This document shows positions 45,349 through 55,624 of a stretch of DNA of 61,307 bases, in pieces (position 1 is the stretch's first letter; each line of letters starts with the position of its first letter). A program made the position numbers and the translations under genes. The stretch comes from Magnetococcales bacterium. Its GTDB lineage: Bacteria; Pseudomonadota; Magnetococcia; Magnetococcales; Magnetaquicoccaceae. The stretch lies in assembly GCA_002753095.1 (NCBI GenBank), contig PDZU01000007.1:1-61307 (forward strand), given 5' to 3'. Below the pieces are notes generated by a model. That model saw only the letters and a program-made list of their open reading frames with translations, was not told where the DNA came from and searched no databases.

Positions 45349-46428
45349 TCAACACCGGTCATGACACGGCGAATGCTCAATATGCTCCTTATACCGCTCA
45401 TAAATCTGCTCAATCTGCGGCAAAATCTCCAGGAAACGATCCACCAACTCCGGCTGAAAATGCGTCCCACTCATCAAACGTAACTCCGCCGCCGCCTTGG
45501 GAAACTCCCAAGCCGGCTTGTAGGGCCGCTCCGATACCAACGCATCAAACACATCCGATACCGCCACAATCCGACCGTATAAAGGAATCGCCTCCCCAAC
45601 CAAACCCTTCGGATACCCCGTCCCATCCCACTTTTCATGATGGGTCAAGGCAATCTGACAGGCCGACTGCAACAACCTGGCCGGCTGATTGCCCAAAATC
45701 TCACCACCAATCACCACATGCGATTTCATCACTTCCCGCTCCGCCTGGGTCAAACCCGCCGGCTTGAGCAGGATCAAATCCGGGACACCAACCTTGCCAA
45801 TGTCATGCATGGGGGCAGCATGCAAAATCATCTCCGCCTCCTCAGCACTCAAACCATGCGCCAACGCCAAAGCATGCGAATAATGCGCCATGCGCTGAAT
45901 GTGCGAACCCGTCTCTGGATCCCGATACTCCGCCGCCCGCCCTAAACAGGTGATGGTCGCCAAACGACTCTGCTGCAACTCCGCCGTGCGCAAACCAACC
46001 TTCTGCTCCAAAACCGCATTCTGATTTTCCAAAGCCAGTTGCGCACTGCGCAAAGCCAAATGCGTGCGCGTGCGCGCCTGCACCACCGGAATGCTGATCG
46101 GCTTGGTGATATAGTCCACCGCCCCCAACGCAAAACCCACTACCTCATCCTGGGTATCCGCCATCGCCGTGATGAAAATCACCGGAATATCCCGCGTGCG
46201 CTCGTCCGCCTTCAACCGCCGACATACCTCATAACCATCCATCTCCGGCATCATGATGTCCAATAAAATGATGTCCGGCAGCGTATGCGCACAATTCTGC
46301 AACGCGGTCATGCCGTCCAACGCAACACTGACCTCGTATTCATCATTCAATGCATCCAGAATAATGCTGATATTGGTCTCCGTATCATCCACCACCAGCA
46401 CGGTTGGACGACGCACCTCATCCTGCAT
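45349..46428 (-). CDS. Response regulator with HD-GYP domain (c-di-GMP phosphodiesterase)
   Basis: A 359-residue two-domain regulator. The receiver has [34 protein letters not shown] (phospho-acceptor Asp) and VIFITAMAD with Thr/Lys switch residues. The HD-GYP domain has [11 protein letters not shown] and [17 protein letters not shown], both complete. Such proteins (RpfG-like) hydrolyse cyclic-di-GMP. ATG 46428 has GGAAGGAG upstream. It overlaps the preceding hybrid kinase gene by 11 bp, so the kinase is a likely phosphate donor, and it lies next to the pilus genes. Confidence 0.92.
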   Translation of the reverse strand: MQDEVRRPTVLVVDDTETNISIILDALNDEYEVSVALDGMTALQNCAHTLPDIILLDIMMPEMDGYEVCRRLKADERTRDIPVIFITAMADTQDEVVGFALGAVDYITKPISIPVVQARTRTHLALRSAQLALENQNAVLEQKVGLRTAELQQSRLATITCLGRAAEYRDPETGSHIQRMAHYSHALALAHGLSAEEAEMILHAAPMHDIGKVGVPDLILLKPAGLTQAEREVMKSHVVIGGEILGNQPARLLQSACQIALTHHEKWDGTGYPKGLVGEAIPLYGRIVAVSDVFDALVSERPYKPAWEFPKAAAELRLMSGTHFQPELVDRFLEILPQIEQIYERYKEHIEHSPCHDRC

Positions 46429-49400
46429 GACTCTCTCCTTCCCTTGGTAACGATTCAAGCAGCGCTTCCATCACCTTGACCGCCTCCTTGAATTGAAACT
46501 TTTTCGTACAGGTTTCAATGGCAGCCACCCGTTGTCCATACTCGCCCGGCCAAGCCTTGCTCCGCATCCGCTCCAAAACCGCCTGACACGGTTTTGGCTT
46601 GCCTGCCCGCAACGGCTCCGCCAACTCCTCCAACAAACTGCGCAACTCCCCTACCTCTGCCTCTTCAGCAGCAACCGTCACCTGCGGCACCACCTCCGCC
46701 ACCAACGCCGCCCCCATCCGCTTCAACAACTCAGTCAATACCGTCTCAAAATGGTCCAACCCCGCCAATAACGCCTCCCCCGCCCCAGCCAAAATCAACT
46801 GCTCCAAACGCTCGGACAGCGACTGCAACTCCCTGGCCCCCACATTGCCCGCCAATCCCTTCAAGGTGTGCACCATGCGCCGCGCCACATCCTGCTGCCC
46901 CTGCGCCAACGACTGCCGCAACTCCGTCGCCGTATTGGCCTGACTTTCATAGAACTTCAACAACAACTTGCGGTACAAACGACGGTTGCCCCCCAGCTTG
47001 TTAAGCGCAAAACGCTGATCAATGCCAACAATCTCCGGTAAAGAGATCACCTCTTCCACCGGAGCAGGCGAAACCTCCACAGCCACGTGACACGTGCGCT
47101 CGCTCGGCAAAACCCTGGCCAACGCAGAGAAAAGTTGATTCATGTCCACCGGCTTGGTCACATAATCATTCATTCCCGCCGCCAAATACCGCTCCCGCTC
47201 CCCAGCCATGGCGTTGGCCGTCATGGCAATCACCGGCAAGGCGCTGTACTCTGGATAGGAACGGATGCGATGGGTCGCCTCATAGCCATCCAACACCGGC
47301 ATCTGCAGATCCATGATCACCACGTCATAACGGTGCTGCAGCACCATCTCCACCCCCTCCAAACCGTTGTTGGCCGTCTGTACCTCGACCCCCACCAACT
47401 CCAGCAACTCGCGCGCTACCTGCTGGTTGAACTCGTTATCCTCCACCAACAAAACCTGCGCCCCACGCAACACGCTCCAACTCTCTTGCAAGGTGACCGA
47501 TCCCTGCTGCCCCTCCTCCACCGGCGTGATCACCTCCCTATGACGACCAAACACCCGCATGATGGCATCAAACAAGGTGGAATGGCTGGTCGGCTTGGTC
47601 AGAAAAGCACCAAATCCCACCGCCTCCGCCTGCGCACGAATCTGCTGGTCATCAAACGCAGTCATCATGATGGTGTGCGGCGGATTACTCAACTGCCGGT
47701 TCTGGCGAATCTGCTCCGCCGTCTTGATGCCGTCAATACCCGGCATTTTCCAGTCGATAATGGCCAGTTGATAACCGTTGCCCTGCCGTTCCGCCGCCTC
47801 CAACTGGTTCAACCCCTCCTCACCACTGGCCACCGCATCCACCTTAAAGGAAAAGGAGGTCAACATCTCCTGCAAAATTTCCCGCGCCGACGCGTTGTCA
47901 TCGATCACCAACACATGCGCACCACGCAAATCCCGTGGCGAAACCGGATATTGCTTACTCTCCTGCGGTTGTGGACAGCCAAAAACCGCCGTAAAAATAA
48001 AGGTGCTCCCCTCACCTGGCGTGCTCTCCACCCAAATATGGCCCCGCATCATCTCTACCAACCGCTTACTAATCGCCAATCCCAAACCCGTGCCGCCATA
48101 TCTGCGCGTGGTGGAGCTGTCCACCTGGGAAAACGACTGAAACAGCTTGTTCATCTGCTCCCGCGACATGCCCACCCCTGTATCACGCACCGCAAAACGC
48201 ACCGTCACCTCGTCCGCCGTGCGCGACAACTGCTCCACCCGGATCACTACCTCACCATGCTGGGTAAACTTGACCGCATTATGGGTCAGATTGATCAAAA
48301 TCTGCTCCAAACGGTACGGATCCCCCACCAGATCCATGGGAATCTCCGGGTCAATCTTCAACAGCAACTCCAGCCCCTTCTCCTCCACCTTGAAGGCAAC
48401 AATGCTGGCCAGATTGTGAAACAGACGATCCAAACGAAAGGAGAGCGTCTCCATCTCCAAACGACCGGCCTCAATTTTGGAAAAATCGAGAATATCGTTG
48501 AGAATGCGCAACAATGACTTGGAAGCAATGGCAATTTTCTGTAAATAATCACGCTGTTTCGGGGTGGTATCGGTCTGCATGCACAGATTGGTCATGCCGA
48601 TAATGGCGTTCATGGGGGTACGAATTTCATGGCTCATGTTGGCCAGGAAATCGCTTTTGGCCTGATTGGCCTCCTCCGCCAACAGGGAAGCCTGCTGCAA
48701 TTTGTCCTGGAAATTTTTCAGTTCGGTGATGTCATGGTGCAGAATGACACACCCCTCCACCCCCTCCTTGCCGCTGATGATCGGAGCCACCGTCAGTTGG
48801 TGCCACTGCGGACCACGACTCTCCTCGACCGCATCACCCAACTCGGAGAGCACTGTCCCCCGCCACACCTTGCCCTGCCCAATCTCCGACCAGATCTCCG
48901 CCTGCTGGCCCGCCGTCAAGCCCACATTCAAATCGCGATAGTTGCGCCCAATGGCCGCATCACGACTCTGCCCGGTCAACACGGTAAAGGTGGGGTTGAC
49001 ATATTCAACCACCCCACGCGGATCAGTAACAATCACCGCGTCTACCGTGGCCTCGACCGCCTCAGTCATCCGTTGCCGCTGCCGCGTCTCGCGACGGTTC
49101 TGCAGCAACAGGTACAACAACAAAGCCAGCAAGACCATCGCTGCAAAATAGAGTAGATACCGGTTCCAACGCGCCTCATGCAACGCCTGCTGATACGTCT
49201 GCTGCGAAGCACGCAACAACCCCTCCACCATCTGCCCCACCGACGCATCACCCAAACGCAGCGACAACTCCTGCCACTCCTGCCAACGGGCCAGAATGGT
49301 TTGGGCCGAGGTCGACAGCAATTCCACTGCCTTGGGTAACGTATCCGATCCCTTGCCGAGCATGGCCTGAATCGTCTGCAACCGTTTGGCCAAACCACCG

Positions 49401-49936
49401 TTGGCCAACTGTTCCCCCCGTTCCCCCGGCACGATTGAAACCGAACGGGTCACCTCCCGCGCCAACTGCTCCAGTTGACGCAACAACGGTCCCTGCCCCA
49501 GCCCACTTGGACCATGCAACACCGCCTCCAACAAGGTGGTAAAACGGTCCAACTCCTGGCGCAACAACGCTTGCGCCTGCATGCGACGCCCAATCAACTC
49601 CATCCGCATCGCCACCAAAGCCTGCATTTGCTGCAAACTTTTGCCGACCTTGGGTTCCAACAAGGCATCGCCACCTATCTCCTGGATCACCTTGGCAAGT
49701 TTCTGATCCATCAACCGTAACGGTGCCAAAATCTCCTTGCTGCCCTCCCAGTTGCCCCCCCGATCCAGGCGCCCCAACTCCCGATTAAGCTCCGCATCCT
49801 GATAGGCAATGGACGTCAAGGTGTTTTCCAAACTGTCGTAATGCGAACGGTCCACATCCGACAAGGTCACCAAGCTGGTCATGATGACCGCGAACATGAT
49901 GATGGGCAACAAGCGCAATAGGTTGGAACGCTTCAC
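46418..49936 (-). CDS. Hybrid sensor histidine kinase with PAS, two receivers and Hpt
   Basis: A 1172-residue membrane kinase: N-terminal span ([20 protein letters not shown]), periplasmic helical sensor, second span ([18 protein letters not shown]), PAS ([20 protein letters not shown]), HisKA with [12 protein letters not shown], HATPase with [19 protein letters not shown], first receiver ([13 protein letters not shown]), second receiver ([13 protein letters not shown]) and Hpt ([15 protein letters not shown]). Both receivers keep their Asp. GTG 49936 with GAGGAG upstream is the likely start; an ATG at 50014 is possible. Its end overlaps the HD-GYP gene, giving a two-gene signalling operon. 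Confidence 0.92.
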   Translation of the reverse strand: MKRSNLLRLLPIIMFAVIMTSLVTLSDVDRSHYDSLENTLTSIAYQDAELNRELGRLDRGGNWEGSKEILAPLRLMDQKLAKVIQEIGGDALLEPKVGKSLQQMQALVAMRMELIGRRMQAQALLRQELDRFTTLLEAVLHGPSGLGQGPLLRQLEQLAREVTRSVSIVPGERGEQLANGGLAKRLQTIQAMLGKGSDTLPKAVELLSTSAQTILARWQEWQELSLRLGDASVGQMVEGLLRASQQTYQQALHEARWNRYLLYFAAMVLLALLLYLLLQNRRETRQRQRMTEAVEATVDAVIVTDPRGVVEYVNPTFTVLTGQSRDAAIGRNYRDLNVGLTAGQQAEIWSEIGQGKVWRGTVLSELGDAVEESRGPQWHQLTVAPIISGKEGVEGCVILHHDITELKNFQDKLQQASLLAEEANQAKSDFLANMSHEIRTPMNAIIGMTNLCMQTDTTPKQRDYLQKIAIASKSLLRILNDILDFSKIEAGRLEMETLSFRLDRLFHNLASIVAFKVEEKGLELLLKIDPEIPMDLVGDPYRLEQILINLTHNAVKFTQHGEVVIRVEQLSRTADEVTVRFAVRDTGVGMSREQMNKLFQSFSQVDSSTTRRYGGTGLGLAISKRLVEMMRGHIWVESTPGEGSTFIFTAVFGCPQPQESKQYPVSPRDLRGAHVLVIDDNASAREILQEMLTSFSFKVDAVASGEEGLNQLEAAERQGNGYQLAIIDWKMPGIDGIKTAEQIRQNRQLSNPPHTIMMTAFDDQQIRAQAEAVGFGAFLTKPTSHSTLFDAIMRVFGRHREVITPVEEGQQGSVTLQESWSVLRGAQVLLVEDNEFNQQVARELLELVGVEVQTANNGLEGVEMVLQHRYDVVIMDLQMPVLDGYEATHRIRSYPEYSALPVIAMTANAMAGERERYLAAGMNDYVTKPVDMNQLFSALARVLPSERTCHVAVEVSPAPVEEVISLPEIVGIDQRFALNKLGGNRRLYRKLLLKFYESQANTATELRQSLAQGQQDVARRMVHTLKGLAGNVGARELQSLSERLEQLILAGAGEALLAGLDHFETVLTELLKRMGAALVAEVVPQVTVAAEEAEVGELRSLLEELAEPLRAGKPKPCQAVLERMRSKAWPGEYGQRVAAIETCTKKFQFKEAVKVMEALLESLPREGESHAG

Positions 49937-50279
49937 GACCGGCAACTCCTCACACTTGGAAACGGCAGCAGACGATTCCCCCAACGGTTGGCCCTGTGGC
50001 CACCCAACCAACACCCCTCACCGGGTGCATGCTCCGACAATTGCCCAGCCATGTCAAGCAGCATCCAGCCATTTTACCCTACCTGAGCCCCGTTGCACAC
50101 TGATTGTTTGGTCTTATGGCGCAACTTTCCTTGCTGCCGGTTTTTCAATTGACTTTTACAGCGCTGGGGTGGTATACGGGAAGACTCGGGTGTGTTTGGG
50201 TTGATGGCTTCAAGAGCCCATTTCTGGAACACTGCCGGTTGATCGTATTACACAATTGCGTCAGCATGAGGGATTGATT
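49937..50279. other. Divergent intergenic region between kinase and pilin genes
   Basis: About 340 bp with no gene I can support. It contains the candidate promoter at 50149-50178 reading toward the pilins and a GAGGG ribosome site before ATG 50280. Confidence 0.6.
50149..50178 (+). promoter_or_regulatory. Candidate sigma-70 promoter for the pilin genes
   Basis: TTGACT (50149-50154), 18-bp spacer, TATACG (50173-50178), about 100 bp before the pilin start at 50280 in the divergent region. Consensus match only. Confidence 0.45.
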
Positions 50280-50558
50280 ATGAAAGTCAGGAACATGACC
50301 CGTCGCCAAGAGAGCGGCTTCACCCTGGTGGAATTGATCATGGTGATCGTGATTATCGGCATCCTGGCAGCGATGGTGCTACCTAAATTTTCTGGTCTCG
50401 CGGGGCAGGCAACCAAAACGACAACGGATCTGCAAACTTCCTCCACGGCTACCAATGACCACTGTATCGAACAATTCCAGGCCGGTGGCAGGACGGAAAC
50501 GGAGGCAAAAGCCATGTGCGGCAGTGGAACCACGATCGGGGGAACACAAACCAAATAA
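50280..50558 (+). CDS. Type IV pilin, MshA/MshB-like, very short
   Basis: A 92-residue pre-pilin: leader MKVRNMTRRQESG, then FTLVELIMVIVIIGILAAMV with Glu 5. Only about 55 residues follow the helix, with two cysteines (DHCIEQF and AMCGSG) that could form the usual C-terminal disulfide. Most MSHA major pilins are 150-180 residues, so this is unusually short. It starts the plus-strand pilus block. Confidence 0.82.
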   Translation: MKVRNMTRRQESGFTLVELIMVIVIIGILAAMVLPKFSGLAGQATKTTTDLQTSSTATNDHCIEQFQAGGRTETEAKAMCGSGTTIGGTQTK

Positions 50559-50637
50559 TTGGTGTGACCTGATCTGTCCTGGCTGTCGTAGGTGTGTGTC
50601 TGCTCTGTCGGAGCAGTTCCTGGGGCGGATCCCTCTT

Positions 50638-51030
50638 ATGCCTAACCTCAATCGCTTGTCTGATCCTCGCCCGTGCAGTGGTTTTACCCTGGTCGAGATG
50701 ATCATGGTGTTGGTGATCATCGGCGTTTTGGCTGCCATGGCCTTGCCGCGTTATGGAACCATTCCGGTGGAGGCGGCCAATGCCAATGCCAAGGCGGTCA
50801 TGGCCAGTATCGGAGCGGCGGGGGCGACCTATAAGGCCCGGTGTGCTGTTAGTATTGGCCCTTGCGACCCGTTGGTCTGCCTGTCTTCCGAAACGGGAAC
50901 CTTTGTGCTGACATTGATCAGCGGCATCTCGGTTACAGATTATACCTTGGGCGGATCTGCCGCCGCTGGTTGTACCGTTCGTCATACGGCTGGTGATGTC
51001 ACCTATACCAGCGCACCCATCTGGCCCTGA
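50638..51030 (+). CDS. Type IV pilin, MshA-like
   Basis: A 130-residue pre-pilin: leader NLNRLSDPRPCSG, then FTLVEMIMVLVIIGVLAAMA with Glu 5. The C-terminal part has four cysteines (KARCAVSIGPCDPLVCLS and AAGCTV). It lies 79 bp after the shorter pilin and 35 bp before mshJ. Which of the two is the major subunit is unclear; the longer open frame from 50455 overlaps the first pilin and was not used. Confidence 0.83.
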   Translation: MPNLNRLSDPRPCSGFTLVEMIMVLVIIGVLAAMALPRYGTIPVEAANANAKAVMASIGAAGATYKARCAVSIGPCDPLVCLSSETGTFVLTLISGISVTDYTLGGSAAAGCTVRHTAGDVTYTSAPIWP

Positions 51031-51065
51031 GGTACGCCCTCTCATTATCCACCGGCACCACACCC

Positions 51066-51830
51066 ATGGACCTGCTGAAAAATTTCAAGATTCCTCCCGC
51101 TCTGTTGCGCTTGCAGGCTTGGTTCGATGGCATGGAACCACCACGGCGCATTATGACTTTGATCATCGCTCTGTTACTGCTCACCTTCACTTGGTTAAAT
51201 CTGATCTGGCAGCCTTATCAACAGCAGCAGCAGCGTCTGCAGAGCACTGGTCACGCACTTCACAAGGGGCTGGCTGAACTGGAAGCCCGCCTGAAAAAAT
51301 TGCCTACCACGCAAAAGGTAGATATCAATGCGGAGCGTTTGGCGCGGGCACAACTGCTGGAACAGGAGTTGCGCGATTTATCCATCACGGTTGGGAAAGA
51401 GACCTCTACGCTGATTCAGCCGTCGGAGATGTTGAAGGCGTTACGCAAGCTGTTGGCGGAGCGACCTGCGGTCAAGGTACGGCGCATGGAGGCTTCCAGC
51501 GTGCAGCCCATACAGATCTCGGCGGCATCCAAGCAGCCGGAACAGGCAGCAGCTGGGGGCAAAAAGATCAATCCGCCCGCCCCTGCTGCCAAGAAGGGGG
51601 AAGAGAAAAAGGCGGATGAGGCGACGGCTCCGGTCATCTACCGCCATGATATTGAGTTGGAGATTGAGGCTTCCTATCTGGACATTCTCTCGTTTTGCAA
51701 GGAGGTAGAGGGGTATCCCTGGGTTTTTTTCTGGGATGAGGTGCGCTATCGGGCAGTGGAGTATCCGACCACGCACGCGGTGATTCGCCTGTTCACCTTG
51801 AGCATTGGGGAGGGGTTGATCGGTGGTTGA
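51066..51830 (+). CDS. mshJ: MSHA biogenesis protein MshJ-like (PilO-type)
   Basis: A 254-residue inner-membrane protein with a cytoplasmic N-terminus, one span (MTLIIALLLLTFTWLNLIW), a coiled coil (QQQQRLQSTGHALHKGLAEL), a Lys/Ala/Pro-rich linker around residues 165-185, and a C-terminal ferredoxin-like half (IELEIEASYLDILSFCKEVE). This is the MshJ/PilO layout, the pilus alignment complex. It overlaps mshK by 8 bp and lies directly before mshK-mshL, which fixes the assignment. Confidence 0.82.
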   Translation: MDLLKNFKIPPALLRLQAWFDGMEPPRRIMTLIIALLLLTFTWLNLIWQPYQQQQQRLQSTGHALHKGLAELEARLKKLPTTQKVDINAERLARAQLLEQELRDLSITVGKETSTLIQPSEMLKALRKLLAERPAVKVRRMEASSVQPIQISAASKQPEQAAAGGKKINPPAPAAKKGEEKKADEATAPVIYRHDIELEIEASYLDILSFCKEVEGYPWVFFWDEVRYRAVEYPTTHAVIRLFTLSIGEGLIGG

Positions 51831-52248
51831 GTGGCGTGGGTGTGTTTTGATGGCTCCATTTTTTATGCTGTGCTGCGTTACGGCCTGGGCGGAGACGGAG
51901 AGTGATCTCTCTTTGTTGTTGCGTGATCCTTCCAGGCCACCTTTGGCTGTGCAAAATCCGGTCAGTGAAGTGGCAGCCGTTGACAAGGCGAGTTTGGCAG
52001 TCCCTGCGGATCGGTGGCAGTTGGGTTTGGTTCGTTTTTCTGGTTCGGATGCGTTGGCTGTCATCAACGGCAAACTGATTCGTGCGGGTCAGACCATTGA
52101 TGGCCTGTTGGTGGAGAGCATTCACCGCCAGGGGGTTTCCGGGCGGGCGGGCAATCAGGCCATTGAATTGGTCATGGAGGTCAACCGTGCGGCGGCCAGC
52201 ATGGTGGTGCGCTCTTCCTCTCCGGCTGGCAAGGGAGGTGCGCCATGA
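51823..52248 (+). CDS. mshK: MSHA biogenesis protein MshK-like (PilP-type)
   Basis: A 141-residue exported protein with a signal sequence (APFFMLCCVTAWAE). The later part (DALAVINGKLIRAGQTIDGL, then VESIHRQGV) resembles MshK/PilP small domains that bridge the inner-membrane complex and the secretin. GTG 51823 overlaps the mshJ end; ATG 51850 is a possible alternative that leaves the signal peptide intact. The call rests mainly on position between mshJ and mshL. Confidence 0.7.
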   Translation: MVEWRGCVLMAPFFMLCCVTAWAETESDLSLLLRDPSRPPLAVQNPVSEVAAVDKASLAVPADRWQLGLVRFSGSDALAVINGKLIRAGQTIDGLLVESIHRQGVSGRAGNQAIELVMEVNRAAASMVVRSSSPAGKGGAP

Positions 52249-54173
52249 TGCATATACAACGACCTTTTCTGTCTGTGGCAGTGCTGCTTTTGCTGGGGGG
52301 GTGTGCCACTTCGGGCGGTTCCCCGCCGCAGGCGGCGTTGGGGCGACCGGTTGTTGCTGCCAGCCCGATTTTGCCGCCGCAGCTTGGCAACCGTCTGCCT
52401 TCGTCGGTTGATGCGGCCTTGTTGCCGCCGTTAAAGTCTCCGTCTTCTCATCAGGATAAAAGGGCGCGCCATGATGGTCCGCTGATTGATGTGGTGGTGG
52501 ATGGGTTACCGGCCAAGGTGTTTTTTATGGGGTTGGCGGAGAAGAGTCGGATCAACATCATGGTCCACCCGGAGGTGAACGGCAGCATTACGCTGAATCT
52601 GGCCCAGGCTACGCTGCCGCAGGCGGTGGAGACGGTCTGCAAGATGTACAACTTTGACTGCGAACGCACTGAGCAGGGCTATTTGATTCAGCCACCCCGT
52701 CTGGTTTTGCGGCAGTATCATATTGACTATTTACGTTTGCAGCGCATGGGCACCACGCGCACCCGTGTCAATGCGGGTCAGGAGATGGTCTCTTCCTCTT
52801 CTTCCACCGACAAGGATAAGGGCAACACCACGCGCACGCAGCAGGTGGAGACAGCGGGCAGTCAGGTGGTGACGCAACAGCAGTCTCATTTTTGGCAAGA
52901 ACTGGTCATGTCTTTGTGTGGTGTGTTGGGGCTGGGTTACAACCCGAATGAAAACGGTACGGCAGCGGCCAGTAGTGCGACAGAGGGCCAGAGCGGCAGC
53001 AAACCGAAATCCTCTGCTGGCATGCTCGCCTGGGATTGGGGGCCGCAATCGAACACCACTGCCATGTTGGGCTGTACGGACCATCACGCTGAGAAGGGGC
53101 GTCGGGTGGTGATCAACCCGCAGACTGGTGATCTGCTGATCCGTGCCTATCCCAATGAACTGCATGAGCTCGAACAATATTTGGCAGGACAAAAGCAGAC
53201 TCTGGAGCGGCAGGTCATTTTGGAGGCCAAAATTTTGGAGATCACGCTCAATGATGGCTCGCAGACTGGTGTGGACTGGCAGTTGCTTTTCGGCAAGGGC
53301 AGTCAGAGCTATCTTGGGGTTGTTGGTGGTGGTTCTCTGTTGGGCAATGCCAATGTCAACCCTCTGTTTGTGGATACCACGTCGGCCAATTTTTCTCCTT
53401 CCGGGCTCAATGATGGCACGGCCTCCACTTATTTTGGGGGTGCTTTTGCGTCGCGTCTCAAGGTAGGCAGTTTTGATGGTATTTTGGAATTGTTAAAAAC
53501 GCAGGGGAGGGTGCATGTTCTTTCCAGCCCACGGGTAGCGACGCTCAACAATCAGAAGGCGGTGATTCGGGTAGGGCAGGATGAATATTTTGTCACCGAG
53601 GTACGCTCGGAGAGTTCCAGTTCGGCATCTGGAACGGACAAGACGACGCTGATTCCCCATTTTACCTCCTTTTTTTCCGGCATTGCCATGGATGTGACGC
53701 CGCAGATCTCTGATGATGGCCACATCATGTTGCATGTTCACCCGATGGTCAGTGAGGTCATTACGGACCAAAAGCAGCTTTTATTGGGCAGTGATATACA
53801 ATCTTATCCCATGCCTCTCAACCGGATACGGGAGACGGACACGATGATTCATGCGGCGGACGGTGAGGTGGTGGTGATTGGTGGTTTGATGAAGGATGTT
53901 GAGATCAACCGCAAGGCGGGTGTGCCTGGTTTGAGTGAGGTGCCGTTGGTTGGCAAATTATTTCAGCAGAATCAGGAGAGTATCAAGAAATCGGAGTTGG
54001 TAATTTTGTTGCGGCCTCGGATTGTTGCTGGGACTGCGTCCTGGCAGCAGGAGTTGCGCCGGACGGCGCTTTCTGGTTCGGATCCGTTTGCCCAGGGGAG
54101 TACGTTGCGTTGGAATGAGCGGCCTGTGGCGGCGCCCAATCCAGGTCTGGAAATGCTGCAAGACAGGCCGTAA
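52245..54173 (+). CDS. mshL: MSHA secretin MshL (outer membrane)
   Basis: A 642-residue lipoprotein secretin. The signal ends in the lipobox LLGGC. An STN-like domain (GLAEKSRINIMVHPEVNGSI), a Ser/Thr/Gly linker, an N1-type domain (LIRAYPNELHELEQYLAGQK) and the secretin core (RQVILEAKILEITLND, VHVLSSPRVATLNNQKAVI, VTPQISDDGHIMLHVHP, VVIGGLMKDVEINRKAGVPG) follow in order. It forms the outer-membrane pore for the pilus. Repeat copy H lies just downstream. Confidence 0.93.
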   Translation: MMHIQRPFLSVAVLLLLGGCATSGGSPPQAALGRPVVAASPILPPQLGNRLPSSVDAALLPPLKSPSSHQDKRARHDGPLIDVVVDGLPAKVFFMGLAEKSRINIMVHPEVNGSITLNLAQATLPQAVETVCKMYNFDCERTEQGYLIQPPRLVLRQYHIDYLRLQRMGTTRTRVNAGQEMVSSSSSTDKDKGNTTRTQQVETAGSQVVTQQQSHFWQELVMSLCGVLGLGYNPNENGTAAASSATEGQSGSKPKSSAGMLAWDWGPQSNTTAMLGCTDHHAEKGRRVVINPQTGDLLIRAYPNELHELEQYLAGQKQTLERQVILEAKILEITLNDGSQTGVDWQLLFGKGSQSYLGVVGGGSLLGNANVNPLFVDTTSANFSPSGLNDGTASTYFGGAFASRLKVGSFDGILELLKTQGRVHVLSSPRVATLNNQKAVIRVGQDEYFVTEVRSESSSSASGTDKTTLIPHFTSFFSGIAMDVTPQISDDGHIMLHVHPMVSEVITDQKQLLLGSDIQSYPMPLNRIRETDTMIHAADGEVVVIGGLMKDVEINRKAGVPGLSEVPLVGKLFQQNQESIKKSELVILLRPRIVAGTASWQQELRRTALSGSDPFAQGSTLRWNERPVAAPNPGLEMLQDRP

Positions 54174-54628
54174 CCGATTCAATCCATAAAATGACTGCGG
54201 GGTCCAGGGGCGATCATCGCCCCTGGCGGGGTGCAGGGGCGGAGCCCATGCATGTAATGGCGCGCTTTATCCAAAGCCAATTTGCGCAGCAAATTGGCGC
54301 AGCGCGCCCAAATTTGTGCCCCGCAGGGGCACGCTTTGGGAGGGCGGAGCCCGACTTTTAACGTCGAGGTACGGAATGGCTCGCGGGCAAAACCCATTGG
54401 GAGGATGTGTTGGTTGGCGCAAAAAACCGCGCCAACCAACACATCTTGCGTCAATTAGGCGCTTAAGCCGACGCAAAAACCGCGTCGGCTTACTGTGAAA
54501 AGCGCGCCAAAAGCAAAAGATAAAAAGACAAAATCAACAGATAAATTCAACAGATAAATTCCCAGGGCTCCGCCCTGGACCCGCCAGGGGAGATAATCTC
54601 CCCTGGACCCCGTAAAAATATTGATGCC
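54174..54628. other. Intergenic region between convergent genes, filled by repeat copy H
   Basis: These 455 bp separate mshL and the TAXI-type gene. They are almost entirely repeat copy H, with both module types, and contain no gene I can support. Confidence 0.8.
54197..54612 (-). repeat. Mosaic palindromic repeat, copy H (long form)
   Basis: The left part (54197-54355) is the copy A module set in reverse, with CCAGGGGCGATCATCGCCCCTGG at its start. The right part (54390-54612) is the second module set: perfect 17-bp stem at 54404-54420/54429-54445; stem TAAGCCGACGC/GCGTCGGCTTA; short direct repeats of CAACAGATAA; CCAGGGCTCCGCCCTGG; and closing hairpin CCAGGGGAGATAATCTCCCCTGG. Same architecture as copy B. 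Confidence 0.9.
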
Positions 54629-55585
54629 TCAGGAATCCCGAAACCACCGCTTCTCACGAAAATATTTCATCGCCCCACGATGAAACGGTACCTCCATCAC
54701 CTTGACCATCTTGCGCGGCGACAAGAAATGCATCACCGGACTACTATGACGCAACGCATCAATCCCCTCAAACGTCTTCTTGACCAAGGCATAAACCATA
54801 TCCTCCGGTGCCACCGTACTGGCCACGACCCAATATTTTACCCCAACGGTAGCCACATCCTGCTCCACATCCCGATAAATCTTGCCAGGAACCACCGCCG
54901 CCTCAAACAACGACTGCGCCTTCAACAACGAAGTAATACAATCCCCCTCGATGGGGACAATCTCTAAACGATTGGTCAACGCCGCCTGGGCCAACCCCAC
55001 ATTGGGATGAATCATCGGCTCCAAAAACCCATCCGTACTCTGCGACTCCAACGCCTGCCCCAACTCCACCGCCTCCAAATGGCTGGCAACCATGCCACTG
55101 GCCGCCCCCTTGCACGCTTTCAACAGGTCGTTGACCAAACGCTCGTTGTCCGACCCCTCCGGCCCCACATTGAGCCGCTTGCCGCCGATCTTGGCCAAGG
55201 CATCAATCGACGATCGCCCCGGCACCACCAACGTCATCACCTCATCATGCAAAGAAAATAACACCCGCAACTTTTTCATCCCCGCCGCCTTGAACGGCGC
55301 CTTGCCATGCCACGCCTGCAACAACAAATCAGCACGAATAATCCCCAACTGCAACGCCCCAGTCTGTACCCCCTCCAAATTCTGTAAGGCACTGTCAGTC
55401 GGCGAAACCTGACACGAGGCAATATCCCCCCATACATCACAAAGCGACTTGACCACCGGAAAAGCGTTTCCCGCTTGACCGCTTACCCCAATGGAAACCG
55501 AATGACGCCGCCGATCCTCCCCCGACGAACAGGCCGTCAATAACACCAGACCGAGCAAAGCAACCCTGAGCGGCCATCTGTTCAT
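54629..55585 (-). CDS. TAXI-type solute-binding lipoprotein
   Basis: A 318-residue periplasmic binding protein with a lipobox (LVLLTAC) after a signal sequence. TAXI family features: HSVSIGVSGQAGNAFPVVKS, a segment listing bound states (DSALQNLEGVQTGALQLGII), DEVMTLVVPGRSSI, and RLNVGPEGSDNERLVNDLL. Such proteins serve TRAP transporters for small organic ions. No TRAP membrane subunit is nearby, so it is an orphan receptor here. It follows the glycine-zipper gene by 39 bp on the same strand. ATG 55585 was chosen over the longer frame from 55621. Confidence 0.83.
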   Translation of the reverse strand: MNRWPLRVALLGLVLLTACSSGEDRRRHSVSIGVSGQAGNAFPVVKSLCDVWGDIASCQVSPTDSALQNLEGVQTGALQLGIIRADLLLQAWHGKAPFKAAGMKKLRVLFSLHDEVMTLVVPGRSSIDALAKIGGKRLNVGPEGSDNERLVNDLLKACKGAASGMVASHLEAVELGQALESQSTDGFLEPMIHPNVGLAQAALTNRLEIVPIEGDCITSLLKAQSLFEAAVVPGKIYRDVEQDVATVGVKYWVVASTVAPEDMVYALVKKTFEGIDALRHSSPVMHFLSPRKMVKVMEVPFHRGAMKYFREKRWFRDS

Positions 55586-55624
55586 GCGCAATATCCCTTC
55601 CCGTTGCCCGCAATAACCCATTGT

